Of a stretch of 64,000 nucleotides of DNA, positions 6,825 to 15,043 are shown piece after piece. The notes beneath the pieces are model-generated. The model was not told the DNA's origin and did no database searches. It saw only the letters and a program-made list of their open reading frames with translations. This DNA is from Planctomycetota bacterium (GTDB lineage: Bacteria; Planctomycetota; UBA1135; GCA-002686595). Where the stretch lies: contig DUCM01000017.1 of assembly GCA_012959785.1 (NCBI GenBank), positions 124,001 through 188,000 on the forward strand, written 5' to 3'. How positions within the stretch are numbered: position 1 is the first letter of the stretch; each line of letters begins with the position of its first letter. The position numbers and the translations under genes were made by a program.

Positions 6825-8695
6825 TGACCCGGGCACAGCTTCTGGGCCTGTGGGCCGCTGGCAGTCTGCTGCCGTGTACTTTTGGGACCCAGAAAAGTGG
6901 CGACTGGCCCGCTTTTGTCTGGCGCCTCGAGAACCCCGCTGGCGCGATCTCGGAGGAGTTGGCAGCGGCCTTTGGTGGCGTCAATGTGGAGGGCGCAGAC
7001 GAAGCGGAATGGGCTTTGGCGCAGGGCCTTGACTTTTTTGTGGGCCACGGTCCGGGCCGCGACGCTCTGCACATCGACGACCACACGAGTTGGTACAAGG
7101 AACTCTGGCAAGAGTACTGGGACGAGCGGGACGCCCGGCAGCTCGTGCGCCAGCCCTGCCTGAGCGAAGCTCAAACCATGCAGGATCTCGAACGCCGCCT
7201 GGCGGCCTCACTGCGCGCACGCAAAGGGAATACTGGTCGCGGACTTTCGCTGGGCGACGAGGTGGGACTCACGCGCTACGGCGGTCCCCTCGATCTCTGT
7301 GAATCGAAGGCCTGCCGCGCGGCTTTCAGCGAGTTTCTGGCGGAATCGGCGCGCTGGCGCGCCCTCGTGCCCGAAGAAGGTGCCGCCCTCCCATATCCGA
7401 GCACTGACGAGGTGCGCAAAGCCTGGACCGCGGGCGACGCGAGCCTCGTGGCGGCCTGGATGGCGCGCCGCGAATTCCACCACAGAGTCTTTCTCGGAGT
7501 GCTCAAACGGCTCGCCGCGAAGGGTCGCGCCCTGGCGCCCGGGGTTCCCCTGGGACTCTTGGGCCTGGGCGGCCGTACTGCCTTTGGCGGCATCGGAGTG
7601 GACACCATTCTGCCGGAGTTGGATTTTCTCGAGCCCTATCCGGCCCTCGACACCCGCGAATTGTGCTTCACGCTGCGCACTCCCGAGCAGGAGGCTTGGT
7701 GCACGGTCTTCGCCGAGGAAGGTCAACCCGCGGGAGTAGGTTGGCAGGTACGCGAACACTGGTTGCGTGGCGGCGATGCCTTGGTGCTCTGGTCGGATCG
7801 CGAACTGGCTGCCGACGCAACCTACTTCGCCGCCGCCCGCGATGCCGTGGCCGAAGTGCGGCGCCTGACCCGCGAACTTCCCGGCTGGCGCCCGGCAACA
7901 GGCGGCCTGGCCCTGGTCCATGACCCAAGAGCCCAAGCGCTGGGTTTCCTGCGCGACGCCCTGCGCGACGGTCCCACTTGGCTCAAGCGTTTCTCCAGCT
8001 ACCAGGACCTCCACGGCACCCGAGAGGTCTTGCAACGAGGCATCCTGCGCCTGGCTGAAGACGCGGGGCTGCTGCCTGGTGCCCTGCCTTTCGAGAGGAT
8101 CGACAAGGAGACGCGCCTGCGCTTTCCGGTGCTGGTGTTGGTGGAGCAGATCGTCGTTGAGGACGACGATTTGGCACGCCTCGAAACCTACCTTCGAGCC
8201 GGCGGCCGGGTCGTGGTGCTGGGTGACTTCGATCTCTGGAACCTCTGCGGTGAGCCCTCGGACGGCGCCGCCTTCGAACGCTTGAAAGCCGCGGGAGAAG
8301 CGCGCGTCTCGCGCGTCGAGTTCGACGCGGCACGCTACCTCGCCGAACGCGAGGGCGCGCCGCAAGCCTTCGGTACGGACTGTCTGCGGATTATCGAGGG
8401 GGTTCTTCGCGCCGCGGGAGCAGCCCGGCCCGCCTGGCGGCCCCACGCGGAAGGCGCAAGTCTGCCCTGGTTGCTGGCCGAAATGCCCGGTGAACAAATC
8501 GGCGAACGCTTCGCCGCCGCCCTGCCCAACCTCCAGGATCCGTTGCGGCGGGCCGCCTTCAAGACCTTGCAAGTTTCCCTCGAAGGACTCGAAGCGGAGC
8601 GCATCGAGTGGCTCGCCCCGCGCGCGCCGGGACCCGACGGTAGCGTGCAACTCCGCCCCGGCGAAGCCCTCGTGTTCAAGATTCTCTCGCCCTAG
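6824..8695 (+). CDS. Exported glycoside-hydrolase-like protein (GH42-type architecture)
   Basis: The start is GTG 6824, which shares its first G with the TAG stop of the permease gene, so translation is probably coupled. The 623-residue product opens with a short hydrophobic leader (TRAQLLGLWAAGSLLPC). An apparent TIM-barrel region contains GLSLGDEVGLTRYG, in which the Glu could be catalytic, and then LDLCESKACRAAFSEFL. A later segment, RFPVLVLVEQIVVEDDDLAR followed by RAGGRVVVLGD, resembles the GATase-like trimerisation domain of GH42 beta-galactosidases. I infer a periplasmic carbohydrate-active enzyme or a relative that has lost activity. The assignment is by pattern only; substrate is unknown. 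Coupling to an anion permease suggests a shared substrate pathway, such as uronate-containing glycans. Confidence 0.6.
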   Translation: MTRAQLLGLWAAGSLLPCTFGTQKSGDWPAFVWRLENPAGAISEELAAAFGGVNVEGADEAEWALAQGLDFFVGHGPGRDALHIDDHTSWYKELWQEYWDERDARQLVRQPCLSEAQTMQDLERRLAASLRARKGNTGRGLSLGDEVGLTRYGGPLDLCESKACRAAFSEFLAESARWRALVPEEGAALPYPSTDEVRKAWTAGDASLVAAWMARREFHHRVFLGVLKRLAAKGRALAPGVPLGLLGLGGRTAFGGIGVDTILPELDFLEPYPALDTRELCFTLRTPEQEAWCTVFAEEGQPAGVGWQVREHWLRGGDALVLWSDRELAADATYFAAARDAVAEVRRLTRELPGWRPATGGLALVHDPRAQALGFLRDALRDGPTWLKRFSSYQDLHGTREVLQRGILRLAEDAGLLPGALPFERIDKETRLRFPVLVLVEQIVVEDDDLARLETYLRAGGRVVVLGDFDLWNLCGEPSDGAAFERLKAAGEARVSRVEFDAARYLAEREGAPQAFGTDCLRIIEGVLRAAGAARPAWRPHAEGASLPWLLAEMPGEQIGERFAAALPNLQDPLRRAAFKTLQVSLEGLEAERIEWLAPRAPGPDGSVQLRPGEALVFKILSP

Positions 8696-8703
8696 TCAGC
8701 ACT

Positions 8704-9606
8704 TTGGAAAACGTTCCCTATCTCGGCGAGGGCCTGGCCTTGCTCTCGCCTCTGGCCTGGTCCGTGGCTGTGATCCTGTTCAAGAAGACCGGAGAGCGCG
8801 TGCCGGCCATCGCTCTCAGTCTGTTCAAAAACACCCTGGCCTGCGCCCTCTTTGTGGCCACCTTCGTGGCTCTCGGAAGCGCGATGCCAGAGGAGCATTC
8901 CTGGCGCGACATCGCCTTGCTGCTCTTTAGTGGAGTCCTCGGCATCGCCCTCGCCGATGGTCTATTTTTCGTCTGCCTCAATCGTCTGGGAGCTGGGCGG
9001 CAAGCGATCATCAACACGGCCTACTCGCCTCCGATCATCTTCCTCTCTGTGATTTTCCTCGGCGAAAGGCTGACCCCCTGGCAGGTACTGGGGGTGCTCT
9101 TGATCCTCTTCGCCGTGGTCAGTGTGGGCGCCACCAAGGGCCGCGACGGCCGCCGCCCGCCGGCGCTTTTCAGCGGCCTGTTGGCCGGTCTCGGTGCCTG
9201 TTTCTCCCAGGCCATCTCGATCGTCATGATCAAGGCTCACATGGCTGCCTGGCCGCTCCTATGGATGACCTCCTGGCGGGTTGGGGGGGGCTTGGCCGCC
9301 ACCCTCCTCGTGCTGCCCTTCCTCAAACCCAGCGCGCGTTCCCTGCGTTCCCTCGGCGACAGAAGGGTCTGGAAATTCATGCTGCCCGCCGTCCTGGTGG
9401 GCACCTATGTCTCGCTGCTGGCCTGGATGGGCGGCTTTAAATTCGCTGACGCCTCGGTGGCCTCGGCCCTCAACCAAACCTCGACCCTCTTCACCTTCTT
9501 GCTCGCGGTGGTGATCCTCAAGGAGCCCGTCACCCGCCGCGGCCTCCTGGGCCTCAGCCTCGGAGTGGTGGGCGTGGCCCTGGTGACCTTCCTGGGGGCG
9601 GGTTAG
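8704..9606 (+). CDS. EamA/DMT-family transporter
   Basis: This 300-residue protein appears to have ten hydrophobic segments arranged as two EamA repeats. The first repeat spans GLALLSPLAWSVAVILFKK to ERLTPWQVLGVLLILFAVVS. The second starts at LFSGLLAGLGACFSQAIS and ends ITRRG-type at EPVTRRGLLGLSLGVVGVAL. Such proteins export or import small metabolites, and substrate cannot be predicted. The start is TTG 8704; the first membrane segment begins within ten residues, so a later start would cut it. It follows the glycosidase-like gene by 8 bp and converges on the methyltransferase/coiled-coil gene. Confidence 0.85.
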   Translation: MENVPYLGEGLALLSPLAWSVAVILFKKTGERVPAIALSLFKNTLACALFVATFVALGSAMPEEHSWRDIALLLFSGVLGIALADGLFFVCLNRLGAGRQAIINTAYSPPIIFLSVIFLGERLTPWQVLGVLLILFAVVSVGATKGRDGRRPPALFSGLLAGLGACFSQAISIVMIKAHMAAWPLLWMTSWRVGGGLAATLLVLPFLKPSARSLRSLGDRRVWKFMLPAVLVGTYVSLLAWMGGFKFADASVASALNQTSTLFTFLLAVVILKEPVTRRGLLGLSLGVVGVALVTFLGAG

Positions 9607-9640
9607 GCCCGGCAGCGGCTAATGGGTCATGCCCAGCCAG

Positions 9641-11800
9641 CTACGCGGGGTCCGGCTCTTTGGAATCGGTTTCGGGGGGGGCTTCCTCGAAGGTCGGCTT
9701 GGGGCCGAAGGCGCGCTTGAAGTTGTTCCAGCGCTTGCGCTGGTCCAAACGCAACTCGAGCAGGGCTGCGCGTTCGGCGCAGAGTTCCTCGCTGACGAGG
9801 CGTAGGCTCTCGTTCAAGGCGCTGAGCTCGTCGCCCTGGGCACGCACGCGCATCTCGGCTCGGTTGGCTCGCGAGGAAGCGTCATCTAGGGCTGCTTCCA
9901 GGGCCTGGGCTTCGCCTTGTAGGTCTTGCGCACGCTGCACAGCCGTATCGCGGGCCTGCAAGGCCTCGGCAGCCTGTTCGCAGGCCGCGTGGCGTTCCGC
10001 TTCCAGTCCGCTGGTAGCCTCTTGAATTTTTTCGAGTTCCTCGCGGAGCTCGAACACCACGGCGCGATGGCCTTCAAGGTCTCGCTCCAGGGTCGTGGAG
10101 ACATGCTCGTGGGCGCTGCTTTGCTTCTGGGCTGACTCCAACATGGCACGCAAGTCGGCAACCTCGCCCTGGAGGTCGGTGCTGACAAGTTCGTGGCTGG
10201 CAAGCTCATGTCGCAAGGCCTCGCGCGCCGCATCGGATTCCTCGCGCAGGCGCTGCTGTTCCACCAGGGTTTCGGTCAGGGCGGCGTTGTCAGTGCTGAG
10301 TGCGGACGCCACGGCCTTGTGAGCGGCAATGTCCTCGCTGACCGTCTTCCTGACCTCTTCGGCTTGGGTGCGCGCTTCGAGAGCCAGGGCGACTAGCTCG
10401 TCGTTGATGTCTTTGTGACTCTCAAGCTCCTCTGAAACCTCGGCAAACTGGTCCTTGTGAGCCGCGAGGTCACGGCTGAGTGTTTCCTTGACCAGGTCCG
10501 CTTGCCAACGGGCCTCCTCGGCATCTTCCACCAGCTCGGCATTGAGCTTCTTGAAACTCCCCAGATCGTCCTGCACCTCAGCCAACTTTGCCCGGTGCTC
10601 GGTGAGATCCTTGCCAAGGTCCTCCCTGACCTCCTCGGCTTGCGAGCGGGCCTCGGCGGCATCTTCCGCCAGATCGGTATTGAGCTTCTTGAAACTCTTG
10701 AGGTTGCGCTGAACCTCGGCCAGCTTGGCCTTGTGCGCTGCGAGGTCCTGTTCGATGGTCTCGATGGCGGCCTGGCTTTCCTCGGCCTCGCGCTCCATTT
10801 CCCCCTCGAGCTCTTCCTCGTTGGCGCGCAGCTCGATGCAGTGCTCCTGCAACTGGCCGATCATCTTGGTCTGCTCGTCTTGCACCGTGCGCATGGCGAG
10901 CAGAGTGTCCTTGTGACCTTTGAGGTCGAGGCCCAGGCCCCCGTTGACTTCATCCAAACGGGCCCACTCCGGCGCCAACACATCACGCTCCAGGTCGAAA
11001 CGCAAGAGTTCCTGCACAACGCTCATGGATGTGTCCAACGCGCCGGGGGGGGCCACGGGAGCCGGCAGCAAGCGGCTTGCAATCGGTAGGGTTGCACCAT
11101 CAAAAACCGCCACCAGCGCGTGACGATAGACCGGCGCGGCGTGGTCCGTGGCGTAGAGATTTGCGTTATAGAAGTGGAAGAACTTGCGAGCCAGTTCGCG
11201 TAGGGGCGCATCCCGATCCATGTAGAGCGAAAGGCACATGAGCGCCAACCAGCGCTCGATGTTGGCGTGGCCGATGGAGACCACATCGCCTCCAGCCGCC
11301 TTGAGTAGAGCCTCGCAAGCCGGGCGGTCGGGCAGGCCGTTTTGTTTGTGCTCGAGAAGGTAGCGGTGCTTCTGGCCGAGCTTGTCCTCGATGAATGCAG
11401 CCAGCAGCGTCTCGGCCTCCTCGACTTCAGGGGCCTGGAAGGGCCCAGCGATCACCACCCAGCGGCGCGCCACACGGGCGCACTCAGAGATGAAGGCCTC
11501 GCGGCCCGCGGGCGGCACATGTTCGAGGGTATCGAAGGTCACCAGGGCGTCGACACTGTTGTCGGCGTAGGGCAGCGAGCTGCCATCGCCCAGCACCAGG
11601 CCCCTCTCGGAGGACGCCTCGAGATCCACCAGGAAGACCTCGTCGCCGGGGAGAAACTGGCGCAAGAGCGCCGTCCGCCCACCTACATCCAAGACCGCGA
11701 GCCGTTCCCCCTTCACGCGCAAGGCGTCGATGATGTCCGCCACCAGGCGATAGCGCTGGTACTGATCGAAGGGCAGATCGAGAGCCGCGTCGCGGGTCAC
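9641..11800 (-). CDS. Class I methyltransferase fused to a long repeat-built coiled coil (WbdD-like)
   Basis: This 719-residue protein starts at GTG 11800, overlapping the wzt stop (GTGA). Residues about 20-240 form a SAM-dependent methyltransferase (LAVLDVGGR motif I, VTFDTLEHVPP). Residues about 295-690 are almost all heptad-like coiled coil. Within it a motif of the form D/E-L/I-x-x-H recurs at residues 352, 398, 444, 490, 532 and 574, giving spacings of 46, 46, 46, 42 and 42. The tail is KRWNNFKRAFGPKP and then acidic. In E. coli O8/O9a, WbdD caps the growing O-polysaccharide with methyl/phosphate, and its coiled coil sets chain length before Wzm/Wzt export. I infer the same job here. No kinase domain is present. 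Confidence 0.85.
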   Translation of the reverse strand: MTRDAALDLPFDQYQRYRLVADIIDALRVKGERLAVLDVGGRTALLRQFLPGDEVFLVDLEASSERGLVLGDGSSLPYADNSVDALVTFDTLEHVPPAGREAFISECARVARRWVVIAGPFQAPEVEEAETLLAAFIEDKLGQKHRYLLEHKQNGLPDRPACEALLKAAGGDVVSIGHANIERWLALMCLSLYMDRDAPLRELARKFFHFYNANLYATDHAAPVYRHALVAVFDGATLPIASRLLPAPVAPPGALDTSMSVVQELLRFDLERDVLAPEWARLDEVNGGLGLDLKGHKDTLLAMRTVQDEQTKMIGQLQEHCIELRANEEELEGEMEREAEESQAAIETIEQDLAAHKAKLAEVQRNLKSFKKLNTDLAEDAAEARSQAEEVREDLGKDLTEHRAKLAEVQDDLGSFKKLNAELVEDAEEARWQADLVKETLSRDLAAHKDQFAEVSEELESHKDINDELVALALEARTQAEEVRKTVSEDIAAHKAVASALSTDNAALTETLVEQQRLREESDAAREALRHELASHELVSTDLQGEVADLRAMLESAQKQSSAHEHVSTTLERDLEGHRAVVFELREELEKIQEATSGLEAERHAACEQAAEALQARDTAVQRAQDLQGEAQALEAALDDASSRANRAEMRVRAQGDELSALNESLRLVSEELCAERAALLELRLDQRKRWNNFKRAFGPKPTFEEAPPETDSKEPDPA
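10334..10747 (-). repeat. Three tandem 46-codon repeats in the coiled-coil region
   Basis: Residues 352-397, 398-443 and 444-489 of the methyltransferase fusion are three copies of the same 46-residue unit. Each begins DLAAHKAKLAEV, DLTEHRAKLAEV or DLAAHKDQFAEV and contains EARxQAEEV-like text near residue 32. Two or three more diverged 42-residue copies follow (starts at 490, 532 and 574). A 42-residue unit is six heptads, and 46 residues fit five heptads plus one hendecad. This indicates growth of the rod by whole-unit duplication. Confidence 0.9.
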
Positions 11801-13080
11801 GAGGGTGACTCCTGGCAGGTCCCCGAGGAGCCCCGCTGCACACTCCAGCGCGTTGGCAGGTAGAGCAGCCCGTGCTGATGGTGGCGCGGGTCGACGACCT
11901 GGAAAGTCAAGGCGTGCTCCTGGTGATCGATCGCAGTGGGCGAGGCCTTGCTGTGATCGTAGAGGAACGTGGTGATGTAGTACTCGCCCTCGAGCAGGGG
12001 CAGAGAGTCAAAACTCATCTCCACCAAGCCCTCTTCACCTGCTGGCACCGAGTGGAACACGATGGGCGTATCACGCCAATGGTGGTTGGAGCCATTGATG
12101 TAGGTGCCGTCGGAACGGTAGAGGCCGATGCCAAAGACGGGATTGTGAGCATCCTCGTGGCACAGGTAGTGCAGTCGCAAGCTGAAGGGCGCGCCCGAGT
12201 TGAAAACATGGCCCGGCTGGCCCTTGTCGTCCACCATCTCGAGCCGGGTGACTTCAATCTCTCCGGTGCCCCAGCGCGGGTACTCGCCGGACCCCTTGTT
12301 GATGGTTGAGAGCCGTTCATTGCCCCGGGCCTTGGCACTCTTCAGGTACTCGTCCGCGACTTTCTCGGCACTACCTTGTTCGAGGATTTCGCCGCGGTCC
12401 ATCAAGATCACATGCTGGCACATGCTCTTGACGGCGCCCATGTCGTGGCTGACGAAGATGATCGTCTTGCCGGAATCTCGGAACTCATTGAGGCGATTGA
12501 TGCACTTGCCCTTGAAGTGCTCGTCGCCCACCGAGAGCGCCTCATCGATAATGAAGATGTCAGGATCGACGCTCGCGGCGACCGAAAATCCCAGGCGCAC
12601 ATACATCCCCGAGCTGTAGGTCTTGACCGGCCGATTGATGAACTCGCCAAGCTCGGAAAAGGCCACGATGGAATCGTAGCGCTCATCGATCTCGGCCTCG
12701 GTCATGCCCAGGATCGAACAGTTGAGGTAGATGTTCTCGCGCCCGCTGAACTCGGGGTGAAAGCCAGCGCCGAGTTCGAGCAAGGAGGCCATGCGGCCCT
12801 GCACATGCACCTCGCCGGTGGTGGGCTTGCTAATCCCGGTAAGGAGCTTGAGCAGAGTGGACTTGCCCGCGCCGTTTTCGCCAATGATGCCCACCGTGCT
12901 GCCGTGGGGCAGATCGAGGTAGACATTGCGCACGGCCCAAAACTCGGAATAGCGCTTCTTGCCGGGCAGGATGAGGTCACACAACCGGTGAATTGGCTTG
13001 TCGTACATCTCGTACGCCTTGCCTAGATCCTTGGCCCAAATGGCGCTGCCCTGGCCGCTCTTGTGTTGATCGGAACTCAC
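11797..13080 (-). CDS. wzt: Wzt-type ABC transporter ATPase with C-terminal glycan-binding domain
   Basis: This is the ATPase of a polysaccharide exporter, 427 residues, starting at GTG 13080. It has Walker A GENGAGKST (67-75), the signature YSSGMYVRLGF (155-165), which is the form typical of O-antigen exporters, and Walker B DIFIIDEALSVGDEHF (174-189). Residues about 270-420 form a separate beta-rich domain (RWGTGEIEVTRLEMVDD, APFSLRLHYLC, LEGEYYITTFLYD) of the Wzt_C type. That domain binds the modified non-reducing end of the export substrate. It follows wzm by 8 nt and overlaps the methyltransferase/coiled-coil gene by 4 nt. The trio therefore forms a terminator-recognition export unit. 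Confidence 0.93.
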   Translation of the reverse strand: MSSDQHKSGQGSAIWAKDLGKAYEMYDKPIHRLCDLILPGKKRYSEFWAVRNVYLDLPHGSTVGIIGENGAGKSTLLKLLTGISKPTTGEVHVQGRMASLLELGAGFHPEFSGRENIYLNCSILGMTEAEIDERYDSIVAFSELGEFINRPVKTYSSGMYVRLGFSVAASVDPDIFIIDEALSVGDEHFKGKCINRLNEFRDSGKTIIFVSHDMGAVKSMCQHVILMDRGEILEQGSAEKVADEYLKSAKARGNERLSTINKGSGEYPRWGTGEIEVTRLEMVDDKGQPGHVFNSGAPFSLRLHYLCHEDAHNPVFGIGLYRSDGTYINGSNHHWRDTPIVFHSVPAGEEGLVEMSFDSLPLLEGEYYITTFLYDHSKASPTAIDHQEHALTFQVVDPRHHQHGLLYLPTRWSVQRGSSGTCQESPS

Positions 13081-13088
13081 TCAAGCAC

Positions 13089-14102
13089 CTACAAGAGGTC
13101 GGGGAAGCGATCCCGTTGAGACTGGAAGAAACTGCCGCCGAGACACAGGACGAATAGCGCAGCCCCACCGAACTTGCCTAGCAAAATGAAATCCGGCGCG
13201 TGGTTGAAGAGCAAGACTTCGCGATAGCTGTCGATCAACCAGAACATGGGGTTCATGTCCAGGATCCAGCCGTAGCCCTTACCGGAGACCATTTCGGGGG
13301 GATAGAAGATCGGCGTGGAGAACATCCACACCATGACGAAGACGCCCACCAAGTGGTAGGTATCGCGCAGGATCAAATTGAAGGCGGCCAAAAAGAAGCC
13401 CAAACCCGCGGTGAAGATGCCCTGCAAGAGGAGCAAGACGGGCAACCAAAGGAGCGCCAGCCCGAGGGCCAGCGCCCGGGGCTTGACAACGATATCCTCG
13501 GCCGTCTTGGGCGCAGCGATCCGCAAGGTGCTGCCTTCGTTGGGGCAAGTGAGCAGGTGCTCGTAGTCGCAGTAGTCGCAACTGGAACTGTAAGGCGCGG
13601 GCTGCTCCAGCGCCGGATCGAAAGCGGCAACGGCCACTGGCGCAGGCCCTTCGGTGGCGTCGATCTGCCCCTGGCTGGGCGCGATGTAGCCGAAGAACAC
13701 GACCCCCATGAGCACCACGGGCAAGCCGATGAGCATGTTGACCAGGGACGAAATGGTCAAAGAAAGCGGCAAGACGGCCGAAGGAAAGACAACCTTCTGA
13801 ATCAGGTTGGCGTTCTCCACCAGGCAATTGGTGGAGCGCGAAATGGTCTCGGAAAAAGCGGCCCAAACCACGATGCCGGCCAACATCCAAATGGCCACAT
13901 CCTTGATGGACGAGCGATCCCCAAAGCGCACCGATAGGATCACGCGGAACACGAAGGTGTAGACGAACAGATTCAGGATCGGATAGATCACCGACCAAAA
14001 AAAGCCCATGGAAGAGCCAACATAGCGGGCCTTCAAATCGCGCAGCACGAGCTCACGCAGAAGCCGCTGATTGCCCAACAGGCTACGAAAGAGTTTGACC
14101 AC
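13089..14102 (-). CDS. wzm: Wzm-type ABC-2 polysaccharide export permease with a Cys-bearing loop insertion
   Basis: This 337-residue inner-membrane permease starts at GTG 14102. It has the family N-terminus (LRELVLRDLKARYVGSSMGF) and six predicted membrane helices, plus RDTYHLVGVFVMVWMFSTPI and NPMFWLIDSYREVLL near the C-terminus. Homologues are usually about 260 residues. The extra length lies between TM3 and TM4, at residues about 142-209, in the loop predicted to face the periplasm. This insert carries SCDYCDYEHLLTCPNEG, with Cys175, Cys178 and Cys186. It pairs with wzt downstream and follows arginase by 11 nt. Confidence 0.92.
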   Translation of the reverse strand: MVKLFRSLLGNQRLLRELVLRDLKARYVGSSMGFFWSVIYPILNLFVYTFVFRVILSVRFGDRSSIKDVAIWMLAGIVVWAAFSETISRSTNCLVENANLIQKVVFPSAVLPLSLTISSLVNMLIGLPVVLMGVVFFGYIAPSQGQIDATEGPAPVAVAAFDPALEQPAPYSSSCDYCDYEHLLTCPNEGSTLRIAAPKTAEDIVVKPRALALGLALLWLPVLLLLQGIFTAGLGFFLAAFNLILRDTYHLVGVFVMVWMFSTPIFYPPEMVSGKGYGWILDMNPMFWLIDSYREVLLFNHAPDFILLGKFGGAALFVLCLGGSFFQSQRDRFPDLL

Positions 14103-14113
14103 GACCTAAGGTG

Positions 14114-15025
14114 CTAAAGCACCATTTTTCCCAGGGCAGAGGTGGCCAAATCCACAGCGATGCGGGCGGTCTGGTTCTCGCGGTCGAGGATGGGATTGAT
14201 CTCGGTGAACTCGAGGCCCAGGAGCCGCCCGTTTTCCGCCACCAGTTCCATCACCAGATGAGATTCGCGCAGGGTCGTGCCACCGGGCACTGGCGTGCCT
14301 ACACCCGGGGCAATCTCGGGATCGGTGCCGTCGAGATCGAAGGACAGGTGAAATCCTGCCGTGCCGCGGTTTGCGATCTCAAGTGCTTCGGTCATCACAT
14401 CGTGCATGCCGCGCTGGTCGATCTCGCGCATGGTGATCACGCGCACACCCGAGTCATGGATGATCTTGCGCTCGTGGCGGTCGAGGCTGCGCACGGCCAC
14501 AGCCACGGCATTCTCCACATCCACCATGGGGTAGCGCTCGCCCAGGCGGGTAAGTTCTTCAAGGCCGCGTCCGAGGCAAGAAGCCAGGGGCATACCGTGG
14601 ATGTTGCCCGAAGGGCTCGTTTCGGGCGTGTTCATGTCGCCGTGGGCGTCGAACCAGATCAGCCCGATTTTCTCTTCTCGTCGCTGGTGCCAGGACGAAA
14701 TCCCCGCGACCGTCCCGCAAGCTATCGAGTGGTCGCCCCCCACCACCAGAGGCAGGCGATCCTGGTCGAGCACATCGAGCACACTGTCACGCAAGCTCTC
14801 ACAGGCTTGGGCGATCTCGCGCAGGAAGCGCGCACGGTTGTTCTCAGGCTTGAGGGACTCGGGTACCTCCACGGCCACATTGCCGCGGTCCTCAAAGTCC
14901 ATTCCCATGGCTCGCAAGGCGCGCTCAAGGCCCGCGATGCGAATGGCGCTGGGCCCCATATCCACGCCGCGGCGGCCACCGCCGAGATCCATGGGGACGC
15001 CGATCAACGAGATTCTGGTCTTCAT
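14114..15025 (-). CDS. rocF: Arginase
   Basis: Arginase hydrolyses L-arginine to ornithine and urea with a dinuclear Mn centre. The 303-residue protein has every metal-binding motif in order: GGDHSIACG, WFDAHGDMNTP, the S-x-x-GNIHGMPL substrate loop, and SFDLDGTDPEIAPGVGTPVPGG (shown up to SFDLDGTDPEIAPGVG). The late Glu is in LLGLEFTEINP. ATG 15025 gives MKTRISLIGVPMDLGGGRRG, the normal start. It lies between a HEAT-repeat gene (18 nt upstream) and wzm (11 nt downstream) on the same strand. Co-transcription with a polysaccharide exporter is unexplained. Other ureohydrolases are less likely given the arginase-type loop. Confidence 0.93.
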   Translation of the reverse strand: MKTRISLIGVPMDLGGGRRGVDMGPSAIRIAGLERALRAMGMDFEDRGNVAVEVPESLKPENNRARFLREIAQACESLRDSVLDVLDQDRLPLVVGGDHSIACGTVAGISSWHQRREEKIGLIWFDAHGDMNTPETSPSGNIHGMPLASCLGRGLEELTRLGERYPMVDVENAVAVAVRSLDRHERKIIHDSGVRVITMREIDQRGMHDVMTEALEIANRGTAGFHLSFDLDGTDPEIAPGVGTPVPGGTTLRESHLVMELVAENGRLLGLEFTEINPILDRENQTARIAVDLATSALGKMVL

Positions 15026-15043
15026 GACGATTGAGTCCTCGTC

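Noticed and set aside
5058-6836. A 592-codon open frame on the minus strand
   Set aside because: It is exactly antisense to the SLC13 permease gene, is rich in His, Gln and Gly as expected of a shadow frame in high-GC DNA, and has no start signal or recognisable domain.
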